From an uncultured Lachnospiraceae bacterium (GTDB lineage: Bacteria > Bacillota_A > Clostridia > Lachnospirales > Lachnospiraceae), in the NCBI GenBank assembly GCA_910585855.1, contig CAJUGZ010000001.1, positions 4,089-68,088 of the forward strand: a DNA stretch of 64,000 nt, read 5' to 3'. Positions 18,170 to 25,508 of this stretch are shown in pieces. Position 1 is the first letter of the stretch. Every line of letters starts with the position of its first letter. The translations under genes were made by a program, and so were the position numbers. The notes under the pieces are model-generated. The model was not told where the DNA came from. It was given only the letters and a program-made list of their open reading frames with translations, and did not search any database.

Positions 18170-20005
18170 CTAAACCCAGTTATCACTTGCTGGAATCCAT
18201 GATTCTTCTATTGCTTTCTTCGGCTCTTCTACTTTTGTCTGCGCTACCACTTCTAGATGCATAGAGCGCACTCCCATAATATCTGCTGCCGCAAAAGCAT
18301 ATACTTCACAATCTAAATAATGATTTGCTGCATGACTATACTTCTCCTGCCACTTCTGTTCAATCCTTGCACCCACTTTTACATGAATTTTATGTTCTGC
18401 TGTCACCTGTTTGGCATATTCCAGATCACAAGTAGAATAAACCATCCATGCGCCATCTCCGTTTTCTTTATGCATCCGAGCCGCAATCATATCTTTATAC
18501 TTACCGCCATCCACAATAACAAGATTCATACCAAATGCTTTACTATCTAGCTTATTGATTTTCGATACTTTAAAATGATTATCCATAGCATGGGAAGAAC
18601 CTTTTACAGGAAGTGCCCAATCAAGATTATTGACACAAAAATCATATGTACTATCTGTGTCAAAACCGGAATCAATCAAGCAAAGAGAAACTACTAAACT
18701 ACCACCACCCTGCTTTTCATAAGACAAATTCATAATCCGTTCAATCTCACTCCACGAAAGTGCCTGACCATGTGCGATATTTTGGCTAGTAATATAATTT
18801 CCCCATGCTCGAATCGTCCAATATAAACAGGTTTCCTGCACATCCACTCCAGCTGTCAAAAGTCTAGCCCAATCCGGTACTATAAATTCTGGTAATTCTG
18901 TCCGCCGTTTCATTACCATTTCTTCTTCCATTTTCAACTTAGTATCTTCCCACGGTTCTGCCAGCCAGCTATTTGTAAAATTTTGAAGTTTTTCCGAATC
19001 TTCATAAGAATTTAAAAATTCTAAAGCAATGTTAGAAAAACGAACAAATGGGCTATATAAAGTAGAGATCCAAAATCCGATTTTCTTCCGAGCAGAATTG
19101 TTTTCCCGAACAATTCTCCATTCTCCGAGTCGAAGAATTTTGTCTTTTTGTTGATCGGTAATAACAGAATTGCACTCCTGACAAACATAAACCGCTTGGT
19201 CTGCTCGATCTGCTGCTGTAATTCCTTCTCCACCCTCTGGCCATTTGATTTGTTTAAATTTTAATTCGATCATTTCTCCACAGTGTGGGCATGGCACAAA
19301 ATAGTGCTTTTCTACATCCGCTGCCTCTAATGCCTTCCAGATTGCTCCTGTTCGAAAAGTCGGTGTGCTAGTCATATAAATTTTACGATTAGCAAACGTT
19401 TTTGTTCTTTCCCTCGCAAGACTAATTGGATCAGCTTCCTTCCGGCTTGCCCCTGGATACTTGTCTACTTCATCTAAAAAAAGGTATTTGATTGCCTTTG
19501 ATGCTAACGAAGACGGAGAATTACTTCCAGCAATCGTCAAATACATTCCTTCAAATTGTAGTTCTAATTTTTGTGATTGAAACTCACGAAACAACCGCTT
19601 TAAAGACGGACTACTTTTTATCATCGGTTTAATCCGGTTTTCAGAAATACTTTCTCCTAGCTTATCCGTTGGATAAACCACCATGGTAGGAGAAGGATCT
19701 TGTTGTATCACATAACCCAGCATATTAAGCATCGCTTCCGAACCTCCGACTTGTGTACACTTACAAAACACAATTTCTTCCGTTTCGTAATTTACCAACT
19801 CATCCATGATTTCTTTTAAGTAAGGAGTTTTATCATTTCTCCACGGGCCCGGCATAGCAGAAGTTTTCAAATCAAGAACACGATGCTTTCCTGCCCATTC
19901 CGAAACAGACAATTCCTCTGGCGGCTGTAAAATCAAAAGACTTTCTTTCAAATATTCAGGAAGAACATATTTTTTCCGCCACTTTCTTTTACTTTTTTGT
20001 ATCAC
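18170..20005 (-). CDS. Terminase large subunit (GpA family)
   Basis: A 611-residue packaging motor and nuclease, starting at GTG 20005 and overlapping the small subunit by 17 bases. LSVSEWAGKHRVLDLKTSAMPGPWRNDKTPYLKEIMD is the GpA-family N-terminus. FCKCTQVGGSEAMLN is the adapted Walker A region and KYLFLDEVDKYP the Walker B. The C-terminal nuclease region includes LTAGVDVQ and LIDSGFDTDSTYDFC. A CxxC pair set (CPHCGE...CQEC) suggests a zinc-bound loop. GpA terminases cut at cos sites. Confidence 0.92.
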   Translation of the reverse strand: MIQKSKRKWRKKYVLPEYLKESLLILQPPEELSVSEWAGKHRVLDLKTSAMPGPWRNDKTPYLKEIMDELVNYETEEIVFCKCTQVGGSEAMLNMLGYVIQQDPSPTMVVYPTDKLGESISENRIKPMIKSSPSLKRLFREFQSQKLELQFEGMYLTIAGSNSPSSLASKAIKYLFLDEVDKYPGASRKEADPISLARERTKTFANRKIYMTSTPTFRTGAIWKALEAADVEKHYFVPCPHCGEMIELKFKQIKWPEGGEGITAADRADQAVYVCQECNSVITDQQKDKILRLGEWRIVRENNSARKKIGFWISTLYSPFVRFSNIALEFLNSYEDSEKLQNFTNSWLAEPWEDTKLKMEEEMVMKRRTELPEFIVPDWARLLTAGVDVQETCLYWTIRAWGNYITSQNIAHGQALSWSEIERIMNLSYEKQGGGSLVVSLCLIDSGFDTDSTYDFCVNNLDWALPVKGSSHAMDNHFKVSKINKLDSKAFGMNLVIVDGGKYKDMIAARMHKENGDGAWMVYSTCDLEYAKQVTAEHKIHVKVGARIEQKWQEKYSHAANHYLDCEVYAFAAADIMGVRSMHLEVVAQTKVEEPKKAIEESWIPASDNWV

Positions 20006-20573
20006 TCAAAACACCCTTCTGTTCCTTTAAAATGTTCTTCACATCTTTTGGTTCTACTATACCCGCCACAACAAAAGAATTTAAAAGACTTGTAATTTCC
20101 CCTGCCAATTCCTTTTCCACCCTTCTTGCTTCCAGTGGCTCTAAAAGTCCAGCGATCATCCCGCTCATCCGAGCTGGAAGGGACATAGCAAATTTCTTAA
20201 AAATAAGAAAGAATTTGGTATAATCAATTTTTACCTCTTCAACTGAAATATACTCACCTGCTGCAATCTGTGTTTTTAGTCTATGCAATTCTCCTTGGCT
20301 TTCTTTTAATGCAATATCCGCTTCCATCTTCTGTTCCCGAAGTTCCATCTCTTTATCCGTTCGACTTGATTTACCATATGCTTTGCTGGAAAGAAACTGA
20401 ATATATTTTTGAATTGTAGGTACAAGGTCATAACGTCTAACCTTTCTCCCATTCACCTCTACTAACACTGCATCAATTACTCCATCTTGCGTCAGCTGTT
20501 CAATTCTGCGTGTACCGGAAAATCCAAAAAGCTGTGCAATCACCCGAGATTCATAAAGATTCTGATTTTCCAT
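19989..20573 (-). CDS. Terminase small subunit (Nu1-like)
   Basis: About 194 residues from MENQNLYESRVIAQLFGFSGTRRIEQLTQDGVI at 20573, preceded by GGGGGGG. The N-terminal winged helix binds DNA at the packaging site. A middle acidic/basic coiled coil (EMELREQKMEADIALKESQGELHRLK) and the C-terminal PARMSGMIAGL segment are usual for Nu1-type subunits. Confidence 0.8.
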   Translation of the reverse strand: MENQNLYESRVIAQLFGFSGTRRIEQLTQDGVIDAVLVEVNGRKVRRYDLVPTIQKYIQFLSSKAYGKSSRTDKEMELREQKMEADIALKESQGELHRLKTQIAAGEYISVEEVKIDYTKFFLIFKKFAMSLPARMSGMIAGLLEPLEARRVEKELAGEITSLLNSFVVAGIVEPKDVKNILKEQKGVLSDTKK

Positions 20574-20642
20574 ATCCAAATTACCCCCCCCGAGCTTTAA
20601 CTGAATCAAATCCAAATCACTCATCTTCTTGCCTTCACACTC

Positions 20643-21860
20643 CTATTCTCTCTTTTCAAGTACCGCCTTTCCTCCAGTAAACTGCTCCCAACGCTTTATA
20701 ATGACATCACAGTAGCGTTCATCCAATTCCATCACATAAGCAGCCCGATTGAGCTGCTCTGCAGCAAGTAAAGTTGTTCCAGATCCTCCAAAAGAATCTA
20801 AAATGACATCTCCTGATTTACTGCTATTTTGAATTTGATACCCGAAAAGCGGAATCGGCTTCATAGTTGGATGCTCCTTGCTCCGCTTGGGTTTTTCAAA
20901 ATTTAAAAGAGTTGTCTGCTTTCGATCTGAATACCAAGCATGACTGCCACCTTCATTCCATCCATACAGACAAGGTTCATGTTGCCATTGATAATCCTGC
21001 CGACCTAATACCAAAATATCTTTTGCCCAGATCAAACATTGACGCACTTGCCAGCCAACATCAAAACAAGCTCCCCGGAAGTCATACCCCTTCGAATCTG
21101 CGTGCCAAATATAAAATACTGCCCCTGCTTTCATAACACTCTTTGCTGCCAAAAACGCCTCATATAGAAACTGTCGAAATGCCTCATCGGTCATCTTGTC
21201 ATTCTCAATTTTTAAAGCATCTTTTGTTTTTCCAGTATAATCCACGTTGTAGGGTGGATCGGTTAAGTAAAGATCCGCTTTCACTCCACCCATCAGTCTT
21301 TCCATATCAGAAATGCTCCGAGCATCTCCGCATAAAAGACGATGATTTCCCAGCTTCCACAAATCCCCTCGCTTAGTAACTGGCTCTTCTATCTCTTCAA
21401 ACGCTTGATCCACATCAAATTCTTCATCTTCTGCTGCCTGTTCAATATCTAACTTCACCTGCAGATCTTCTAATTCCGAACGAGTAAAACCTGTAAGCGA
21501 AAAATCATATCCATTCAAATCTAAATCTTGAAGCAAATCATATAACTTCTCTTCATCCCACTCGCCGGTAATTTTATTCAATGCGATATTCAGAGCCTTT
21601 TCAGAATTTTTATCCAGATCAACAATCACAACCTGCGCCGTATCATAACCAAGATCAAGCAGAATATTATATCTCTGATGTCCACCAATGATTGTGCCAT
21701 CTGCATTTATGATAATAGGGTCAACATAGCCATACTGTTCGATGCTCCGTTTGATGCGCTGATACTCCTCATCCGCCGGAGTAAGAGTAATCCTAGGATT
21801 GTACTCCGCCGGATGCAGCTCTGAGAGAAGCCTCTCCTGCATATTCATTTCTGTTTTCAT
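20643..21860 (-). CDS. ParB-domain/N4-N6 DNA methyltransferase fusion
   Basis: About 405 residues. Residues ~1-110 form a ParB/Srx-like domain (HPAEYNPR, then IIGGHQRYNILLDLGYD). The rest is a beta-class amino-methyltransferase with catalytic DPPY (ADLYLTDPPYNVDYTG) and the AdoMet FGGSGTTLLAAE motif. No restriction gene is nearby, so it is an orphan phage methylase, probably protecting phage DNA or marking packaging. It directly precedes the terminase genes, a common arrangement in Firmicute prophages. Confidence 0.88.
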   Translation of the reverse strand: MKTEMNMQERLLSELHPAEYNPRITLTPADEEYQRIKRSIEQYGYVDPIIINADGTIIGGHQRYNILLDLGYDTAQVVIVDLDKNSEKALNIALNKITGEWDEEKLYDLLQDLDLNGYDFSLTGFTRSELEDLQVKLDIEQAAEDEEFDVDQAFEEIEEPVTKRGDLWKLGNHRLLCGDARSISDMERLMGGVKADLYLTDPPYNVDYTGKTKDALKIENDKMTDEAFRQFLYEAFLAAKSVMKAGAVFYIWHADSKGYDFRGACFDVGWQVRQCLIWAKDILVLGRQDYQWQHEPCLYGWNEGGSHAWYSDRKQTTLLNFEKPKRSKEHPTMKPIPLFGYQIQNSSKSGDVILDSFGGSGTTLLAAEQLNRAAYVMELDERYCDVIIKRWEQFTGGKAVLEKRE

Positions 21861-21937
21861 TTCCCTTCTCCCTTCTATCGCCGCCCTTGCGTAACGAAAC
21901 ACCAAAAAAATTTTTCACTTTATCCAGTCAAATTATG

Positions 21938-21980
21938 CGCTCGATTCGCCCCGCTCCCGAGGTGGGGGCAGGAAGTACCT
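21938..21980. other. GC-rich intergenic island, candidate cos/packaging site
   Basis: In an otherwise AT-rich region, 21938-21980 contains CGCCCCGCTCCCGAGGTGGGG, with a short CCCC/GGGG stem. It is a gene-free gap upstream of the methylase and terminase genes, where cos sites of GpA-type phages may lie. No terminase recognition motif can be proven by eye. Confidence 0.25.
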
Positions 21981-21990
21981 AAGCATTTTT

Positions 21991-22680
21991 CTATTCTTTT
22001 CTTTCAATTTGATTTTGGCAATTTTCATCCAAAAATGTTTTTATATTTGCATATCCCCATCCGCAATCAATAAGGCTTGACACCAGCATTTCTTTTGACT
22101 GTATAGACTTTAATTCTTCTGCTGTAAAACACTCTCTAAGATTGTCCGTTTTTCCAATTCCAAATTCCTCTCGGAATTGCTTTGCAGTCTTTCCGAACAA
22201 TGCTTTATAAATCATATCTGTATAAAGAGAATATGCGTGTCCATGCATCCGTTCATTTTCCTGCGACTGCTTTATCATATCTGTTACAATATGACGCACT
22301 GTTATCCCTTTTTGTCGTTCCACAAACTTCTCTTTCAGAAGTTTTTCCATGTGGTTAAACTGCTGGATGTATGCTTCTTTGAATTTAATTGCCTTTGGGT
22401 CTGAAAAACCCATAACAAGCATTGTTAAACCATCTTTATCTATAAGTTCACATGGTTGCTCTTTCCCTCTAGAATCTATATAAGTTGACGGTGAGAAATG
22501 TTCACCACGAAATTTATCACTACATTTTAATTCTCTTATTGCCCTAAGAACCGCTTTATGTTCTCTTGTGTATTCTCTTTTGTTTTCTTCATCGTAATAG
22601 GTAAATGTTTCAGCCACGTCAAGGCTTGTACATACAATCTTTTCTTCTTTGTTCACTTTCTTTACCATAACTTCCAACAT
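21991..22680 (-). CDS. Rha-family phage regulatory protein
   Basis: A 229-residue protein. The N-terminal half (TSLDVAETFTYYDEENKREYTREHKAVLRAIRELKCSDKF...STYIDSRGKEQPCELIDKDGLTMLVMGF) is the Rha domain known from phi80/P22-type phages, and the C-terminal half (HAYSLYTDMIYKALFGKTAKQFREEFG) resembles antirepressor C-terminal domains. It starts after GAGGAGG. A role in lysis/lysogeny control is inferred from the family. Confidence 0.8.
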   Translation of the reverse strand: MLEVMVKKVNKEEKIVCTSLDVAETFTYYDEENKREYTREHKAVLRAIRELKCSDKFRGEHFSPSTYIDSRGKEQPCELIDKDGLTMLVMGFSDPKAIKFKEAYIQQFNHMEKLLKEKFVERQKGITVRHIVTDMIKQSQENERMHGHAYSLYTDMIYKALFGKTAKQFREEFGIGKTDNLRECFTAEELKSIQSKEMLVSSLIDCGWGYANIKTFLDENCQNQIERKE

Positions 22681-22715
22681 AATTCATTCCTCCTCGACTA
22701 TTTTATTGGTAACAA

Positions 22716-22750
22716 AAAAGAACGCCTTGGATTGCTCCTTGCGTTCTTTT
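22716..22750. terminator. Hairpin between late activator and rha genes
   Basis: AAAAGAACGC (22716-22725) pairs with GCGTTCTTTT (22741-22750). Both strands have T-runs, so it could act in either direction. Confidence 0.5.
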
Positions 22751-22818
22751 CTTTGCCATATATTCTATTTTATATAATATCATAAGTGCAACGGGATTTG
22801 TGGGAATTTTTCCAAAAA

Positions 22819-22849
22819 AGAAAAGGTACACTCTACTTGTACCTTTTCT
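22819..22849 (-). terminator. Terminator after late-gene activator
   Basis: AGAAAAGGTACA and TGTACCTTTTCT form a 12-bp stem with a 7-nt loop. On the minus strand it is followed by TTTTTT, 50 bases after the activator gene stop. Confidence 0.65.
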
Positions 22850-22899
22850 ATCAGGGGAATTAAATGTATATTTTTAGCAATTTGTATTATAACATATCA

Positions 22900-23307
22900 T
22901 TAATGGGAATTGTGAGAATTTTGAACCGTAAAAAATTTATAAAATCGTTTTGACACAGTAGTCCGCTCCAACCCAATCTCATCCGCTATCTCTTGCCACT
23001 TCATGTTATTAATTGCTCTTAACCGGATAATCAATCGATCTTCTGCGTTCTCTATCGTTTGCAGAAATACCTCCGCTGCCATTCTTTTTTTCTGCAGTTC
23101 CATTAAACTAAAATTCAGCTGTTGTTCCAACTCTTCCATCTCTTCTATATATTGTAAGTTCTCATTTACTTGCTTACTGCCTTTTGGCAAATCAGATAAA
23201 ACAGGTTTTTTATAGAAGTTTTTCTCTTTTAATTTAGCAATTTCTTTTTGTATATGTACAATTTCTTTATTTATATAATATATCTGCGATAACTCTTCTA
23301 CTGTCAT
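22900..23307 (-). CDS. Phage late transcription activator (sigma region 4-like HTH)
   Basis: A 135-residue protein. The N-terminal ~90 residues are a long helical coiled coil (YYINKEIVHIQKEIAKLKEKNF...EEMEELEQQLNFSLMELQKKR). The C-terminus (AEDRLIIRLRAINNMKWQEIADEIGLERTTVSKRFYKFF) is a sigma-70 region 4-like helix-turn-helix, as in ArpU/RinA-type late activators of Gram-positive phages. It is encoded just ahead of the packaging genes, so it probably turns on the late operon. Confidence 0.75.
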   Translation of the reverse strand: MTVEELSQIYYINKEIVHIQKEIAKLKEKNFYKKPVLSDLPKGSKQVNENLQYIEEMEELEQQLNFSLMELQKKRMAAEVFLQTIENAEDRLIIRLRAINNMKWQEIADEIGLERTTVSKRFYKFFTVQNSHNSH

Positions 23308-23341
23308 AGTATCACCTGCACGAAAAAAATTAAAAATTTAC

Positions 23342-23370
23342 TTGGCTTCCACGCATTTACGTGTTATAAT
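23342..23370 (+). promoter_or_regulatory. Promoter of small-peptide/HTH module
   Basis: TTGGCT, 17-bp spacer, TATAAT. The spacer contains CACGcattTACGTG, a short inverted repeat that may be an operator. The first coding start (GTG 23397) follows 27 bases downstream behind AAAGGAGG. Confidence 0.6.
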
Positions 23371-23396
23371 AAAATCATAGAAAGGAGGTGTAAGGA

Positions 23397-23510
23397 GTGG
23401 TTGATAAAATTAAAGAGCTGAAAAAAGTGGTGTCAGCACTGATTCAGCTCGCACTGGAAATCGGAACTCTCGTATCAGTAATTAAAATGATCGTTGATAG
23501 TATCCGATGA
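23397..23510 (+). CDS. 37-residue amphipathic/hydrophobic peptide
   Basis: GTG start eight bases after a strong AGGAGG; the peptide reads MVDKIKELKKVVSALIQLAL and continues to VIKMIVDSIR. It has a charged start, then an aliphatic helix with regularly spaced charges. A consensus-like promoter lies just upstream. Size and pattern recall the small holin-like or type I toxin peptides of Firmicutes, but no family can be named. It is too short for usual gene callers. Confidence 0.5.
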   Translation: MVDKIKELKKVVSALIQLALEIGTLVSVIKMIVDSIR

Positions 23511-23516
23511 GCAAAG

Positions 23517-23534
23517 GGGAGGAGAAATCCTCCC
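23517..23534 (+). other. Perfect 7-bp stem with GAAA tetraloop after the small peptide
   Basis: GGGAGGA-GAAA-TCCTCCC begins 7 bases after the stop. There is no U-tract, so it is not a classical terminator. It may stabilise an RNA end or hide an anti-Shine-Dalgarno-like sequence. Confidence 0.5.
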
Positions 23535-23575
23535 TACCAAGAAAAATTATAACACAAAACCACTTCCGTTGCAAG

Positions 23576-23683
23576 ATGAAGAAGGATTTAATCAAAGCAA
23601 TTTTTGAATTAGTTCTCTCTACCATTTGGCTCATTATTTTAGTAGTAGGAATGTTCTTACTTTTTAAAGGAGGTATCTCATGA
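23576..23683 (+). CDS. 35-residue single-span membrane peptide
   Basis: ATG start at 23576; MKKDLIKAIFELVLSTIWLI continues into IILVVGMFLLFKGGIS. A short basic start and one clear transmembrane helix of ~22 residues. Its stop overlaps the start of the next HTH gene (ATGA), and AAAGGAGG for that gene is inside its last codons, so both are co-translated. I infer a membrane effector plus regulator pair, possibly toxin-like. No known family recognised. Confidence 0.5.
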   Translation: MKKDLIKAIFELVLSTIWLIILVVGMFLLFKGGIS

Positions 23684-23868
23684 AATTAAAACAAATCCGG
23701 ATGGAACAAGCACTTTCCATCCGTGCCTTATCCGAATTGTCCGGCGTTCCAAAACGAACAATTGAAGATTTAGAAGCCCGAGGAGATGGGCGTGTATCTA
23801 CCATGATAAAATTAGCAGATGCTCTTCACGTTTCACTAGACGAATTATGTCGCAGTGCAGTAAAATAA
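23680..23868 (+). CDS. Small Xre-family HTH regulator
   Basis: A 62-residue protein almost entirely an HTH_3 domain: MKLKQIRMEQALSIRALSELSGVPKRTIEDLEARG, then TMIKLADALHVSLDEL. Start overlaps the membrane-peptide stop. It probably controls the promoter of this three-gene module and perhaps other prophage promoters. Confidence 0.8.
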   Translation: MKLKQIRMEQALSIRALSELSGVPKRTIEDLEARGDGRVSTMIKLADALHVSLDELCRSAVK

Positions 23869-23876
23869 ACCTTTTT

Positions 23877-23915
23877 GAAAGAGGGAACACGTTTTATTTT
23901 CGTGTTCCCTCTTTT
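23877..23915. terminator. Bidirectional terminator between convergent HTH genes
   Basis: AAAGAGGGAACACG and CGTGTTCCCTCTTTT form a long GC-bearing stem, with A/T-runs on both sides. It separates the plus-strand HTH gene from the minus-strand HTH gene ending at 23914. Confidence 0.75.
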
Positions 23916-24150
23916 AATTTCCCCTGTCAGCCAGCTCTGGCTCTATCAAATCTTCAATTTGACATCCAAGCGTCTTGGCGATTTTATAAAGCTGGTATAC
24001 GTCCCTTGGAAGCCTAGATCGATTGCTCCAGTTTTCCAGTGTCCGAACTGGAACACCGCTCTGCTTCGCCAGTTCCGTTCGGCTAATTCCTTTTTCTATC
24101 CTTATACGCTCTATCTTAGTAGTGCTGTTTGTGATTTTTGTCGTTCGCAT
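23914..24150 (-). CDS. Xre-family HTH regulator
   Basis: About 78 residues from MRTTKITNSTTKIERIRIEKGISRTELAKQ at 24150, which has AGAGGTGG upstream; the longer frame reads through the operator region. SRTELAKQSGVPVRTLENWSNRS is the HTH. Three related palindromic sites lie directly upstream, between it and the divergent gene at 24308, suggesting self-repression. Confidence 0.78.
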   Translation of the reverse strand: MRTTKITNSTTKIERIRIEKGISRTELAKQSGVPVRTLENWSNRSRLPRDVYQLYKIAKTLGCQIEDLIEPELADRGN

Positions 24151-24177
24151 TTCACCACCTCTGTTTTCTATTTTACT

Positions 24178-24270
24178 CCATACGAGTGGTTTTGTCAATT
24201 TGTCATTATTACCACTCATATGAGTGAAAATTTGTGTAATTTACATCTTGTAATCCACTCATACGAATGG
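24178..24270. promoter_or_regulatory. Three operator-like palindromes
   Basis: Sites: CCATACGAGTGG (24178-24189), CACTCATATGAGTG (24213-24226, perfect palindrome) and CCACTCATACGAATGG (24255-24270). They share the half-site CACTCrTAyG and lie in the divergent region between the HTH gene (minus) and the hypothetical gene (plus). The adjacent Xre protein is the likely binder. Confidence 0.6.
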
Positions 24271-24307
24271 TAATATGTAATTACAATAAAGAACGGAGGT
24301 ATGAACG

Positions 24308-24586
24308 ATGATAGATATTTTTGGATATGAGAAATTTGCAGGATTTATGACAGCGGAGCAGCTTAAGCACCATACAGAGTATATCAGGGAATACAAAGGC
24401 TACAGCATCGCTTTTGGAAAATACCAAAAAGATGCCACAGGCAGGGCATGGTGGAGCGTCAGGGTTTGGAAGAACGATGGTGAGGATCGTCTTGGAGTTT
24501 TCACAATGAAGAGCTTTTGTGCTATAGACGATGAAACGATGTCTATAGCTATTAAATGGGCAAAAACCAATATTGACAGGATTTAA
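24308..24586 (+). CDS. Hypothetical protein, 92 residues
   Basis: MIDIFGYEKFAGFMTAEQLKHHTEYIREYKGYSIAFGKYQKD, then WWSVRVWKNDGEDRLGVFTMKSF. Acidic, probably a small alpha/beta protein. Expressed divergently from the HTH gene behind AACGGAGG and under the triple operator, so probably regulated by it. No family recognised. Confidence 0.65.
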   Translation: MIDIFGYEKFAGFMTAEQLKHHTEYIREYKGYSIAFGKYQKDATGRAWWSVRVWKNDGEDRLGVFTMKSFCAIDDETMSIAIKWAKTNIDRI

Positions 24587-24590
24587 CCTT

Positions 24591-24704
24591 CTAATCCATG
24601 TATCGCATCCCCACTTGCATCATGTGCATAAACACACGCCTTATTATCCCATCCTCTAATCTCTCTGTTGTTCCAATTAATAAATTTGCTGGATTTTCTT
24701 TCAT
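24591..24704 (-). CDS. Possible 37-residue peptide
   Basis: ATG at 24704 follows AAAGGG by seven bases; it encodes MKENPANLLIGTTERLEDGI and ends MQVGMRYMD. A different frame over the same bases is also open, so the coding choice is uncertain. Confidence 0.3.
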   Translation of the reverse strand: MKENPANLLIGTTERLEDGIIRRVFMHMMQVGMRYMD

Positions 24705-24752
24705 TTTTAATCCCTTTCTTTCTATATTTTAATAGGAGGCAGCGGATGGATA

Positions 24753-24771
24753 GATTCCCGCTCCTCCTAAT
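24753..24771. repeat. 19-bp direct repeat, copy 1
   Basis: GATTCCCGCTCCTCCTAAT here and, identical, at 25163-25181. On the minus strand it reads as a ribosome-site-like AGGAGGAG. At copy 1 it overlaps a stop codon and forms an imperfect stem with AGGAGGCAGCGG just before it (24734-24745). Confidence 0.6.
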
Positions 24772-24973
24772 CTTTCTGCAACATGACAATCCATTCTTCT
24801 ATTGTAATCTGCTTTTCTCGATGCGATTCTTCCACTTCCGATCGGACTTGACCCACTATCTTTGCTAATAAATTCAGTCCACATCGTATTCCTTCATCTG
24901 GACATTTTTGATATTGTCGTCCCAATGCTCTCCATGCATTATTTAAACTCTCAACTACTTCTTTATCCGTCAT
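24767..24973 (-). CDS. Hypothetical phage protein, 68 residues
   Basis: MTDKEVVESLNNAWRALGRQYQKCPDEGIRCGLNLLAKIVGQVRSEVEES: a small helical protein, probably a single helix bundle. The start overlaps the end of a small upstream gene by 11 bases. No family recognised; typical of the early region of Firmicute prophages. Confidence 0.6.
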   Translation of the reverse strand: MTDKEVVESLNNAWRALGRQYQKCPDEGIRCGLNLLAKIVGQVRSEVEESHREKQITIEEWIVMLQKD

Positions 24974-25085
24974 TCTCTACATCCTTTCTTACCGCATACA
25001 ATTTTCCATCCGCTGCCTTTAATTCATCCAGTTTCCCAGACAAAACAAGTGCCGTTGCCTCAATCGCAATACTCATAAATATCAT
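24963..25085 (-). CDS. Small early phage protein, 40 residues
   Basis: ATG at 25085 after GGAAAG; MIFMSIAIEATALVLSGKLD then ELKAADGKLYAVRKDVENDG. The ending AADGKLYAV resembles the AADGKRYAV that ends the upstream gene (25199), and the frame remains protein-like further upstream (QNKKLQAKENINWKELDM) without a good start, so the true N-terminus may be longer or lost. Confidence 0.42.
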   Translation of the reverse strand: MIFMSIAIEATALVLSGKLDELKAADGKLYAVRKDVENDG

Positions 25086-25162
25086 GTCCAATTCTTTCCA
25101 ATTTATATTCTCTTTTGCCTGAAGTTTTTTATTTTGCCCTGCTGATTTTTGCGTTGTTACTC

Positions 25163-25181
25163 GATTCCCGCTCCTCCTAAT
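25163..25181. repeat. 19-bp direct repeat, copy 2
   Basis: Identical to 24753-24771. It lies 18 bases after the stop of the gene at 25199. Confidence 0.6.
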
Positions 25182-25198
25182 TCTGCCTCCATTTTTTC

Positions 25199-25498
25199 TT
25201 AAATCTTAACAGCATACCTCTTCCCATCTGCTGCCCTCTGGATGCGCCGTCTTCCTTCTTTCACATCCAAAGAAATTTGATGTAATTCTTCCCACTGTTT
25301 TAAAAGCCCCGTATTTTTCAATTCCTTCTTTTCTTCCTCTAACCGTTCAAATTGATACCTTTTTTTGTAAGCTGTTTTCGCATTTACATAATACCGGAAA
25401 GTTGATTCTGTAATTCCCATCATTCTAGATAGGTCAGCAATAGTCCCTTCCTTTATACACTGCTTACTTTCTAAATCAATTATCTTATATTTTGCCAT
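25199..25498 (-). CDS. Small HTH-containing early phage protein
   Basis: A 99-residue protein. MAKYKIIDLESKQCIKEGTIADLSRMMGITESTFRYYVNAKTAYKKRYQFERL looks like a NUMOD1-like/HTH module, followed by a basic helix. It follows the replication gene by 10 bases and is probably in one operon with it. Function unknown. Confidence 0.62.
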   Translation of the reverse strand: MAKYKIIDLESKQCIKEGTIADLSRMMGITESTFRYYVNAKTAYKKRYQFERLEEEKKELKNTGLLKQWEELHQISLDVKEGRRRIQRAADGKRYAVKI

Positions 25499-25508
25499 AC
25501 TTCCCCCT

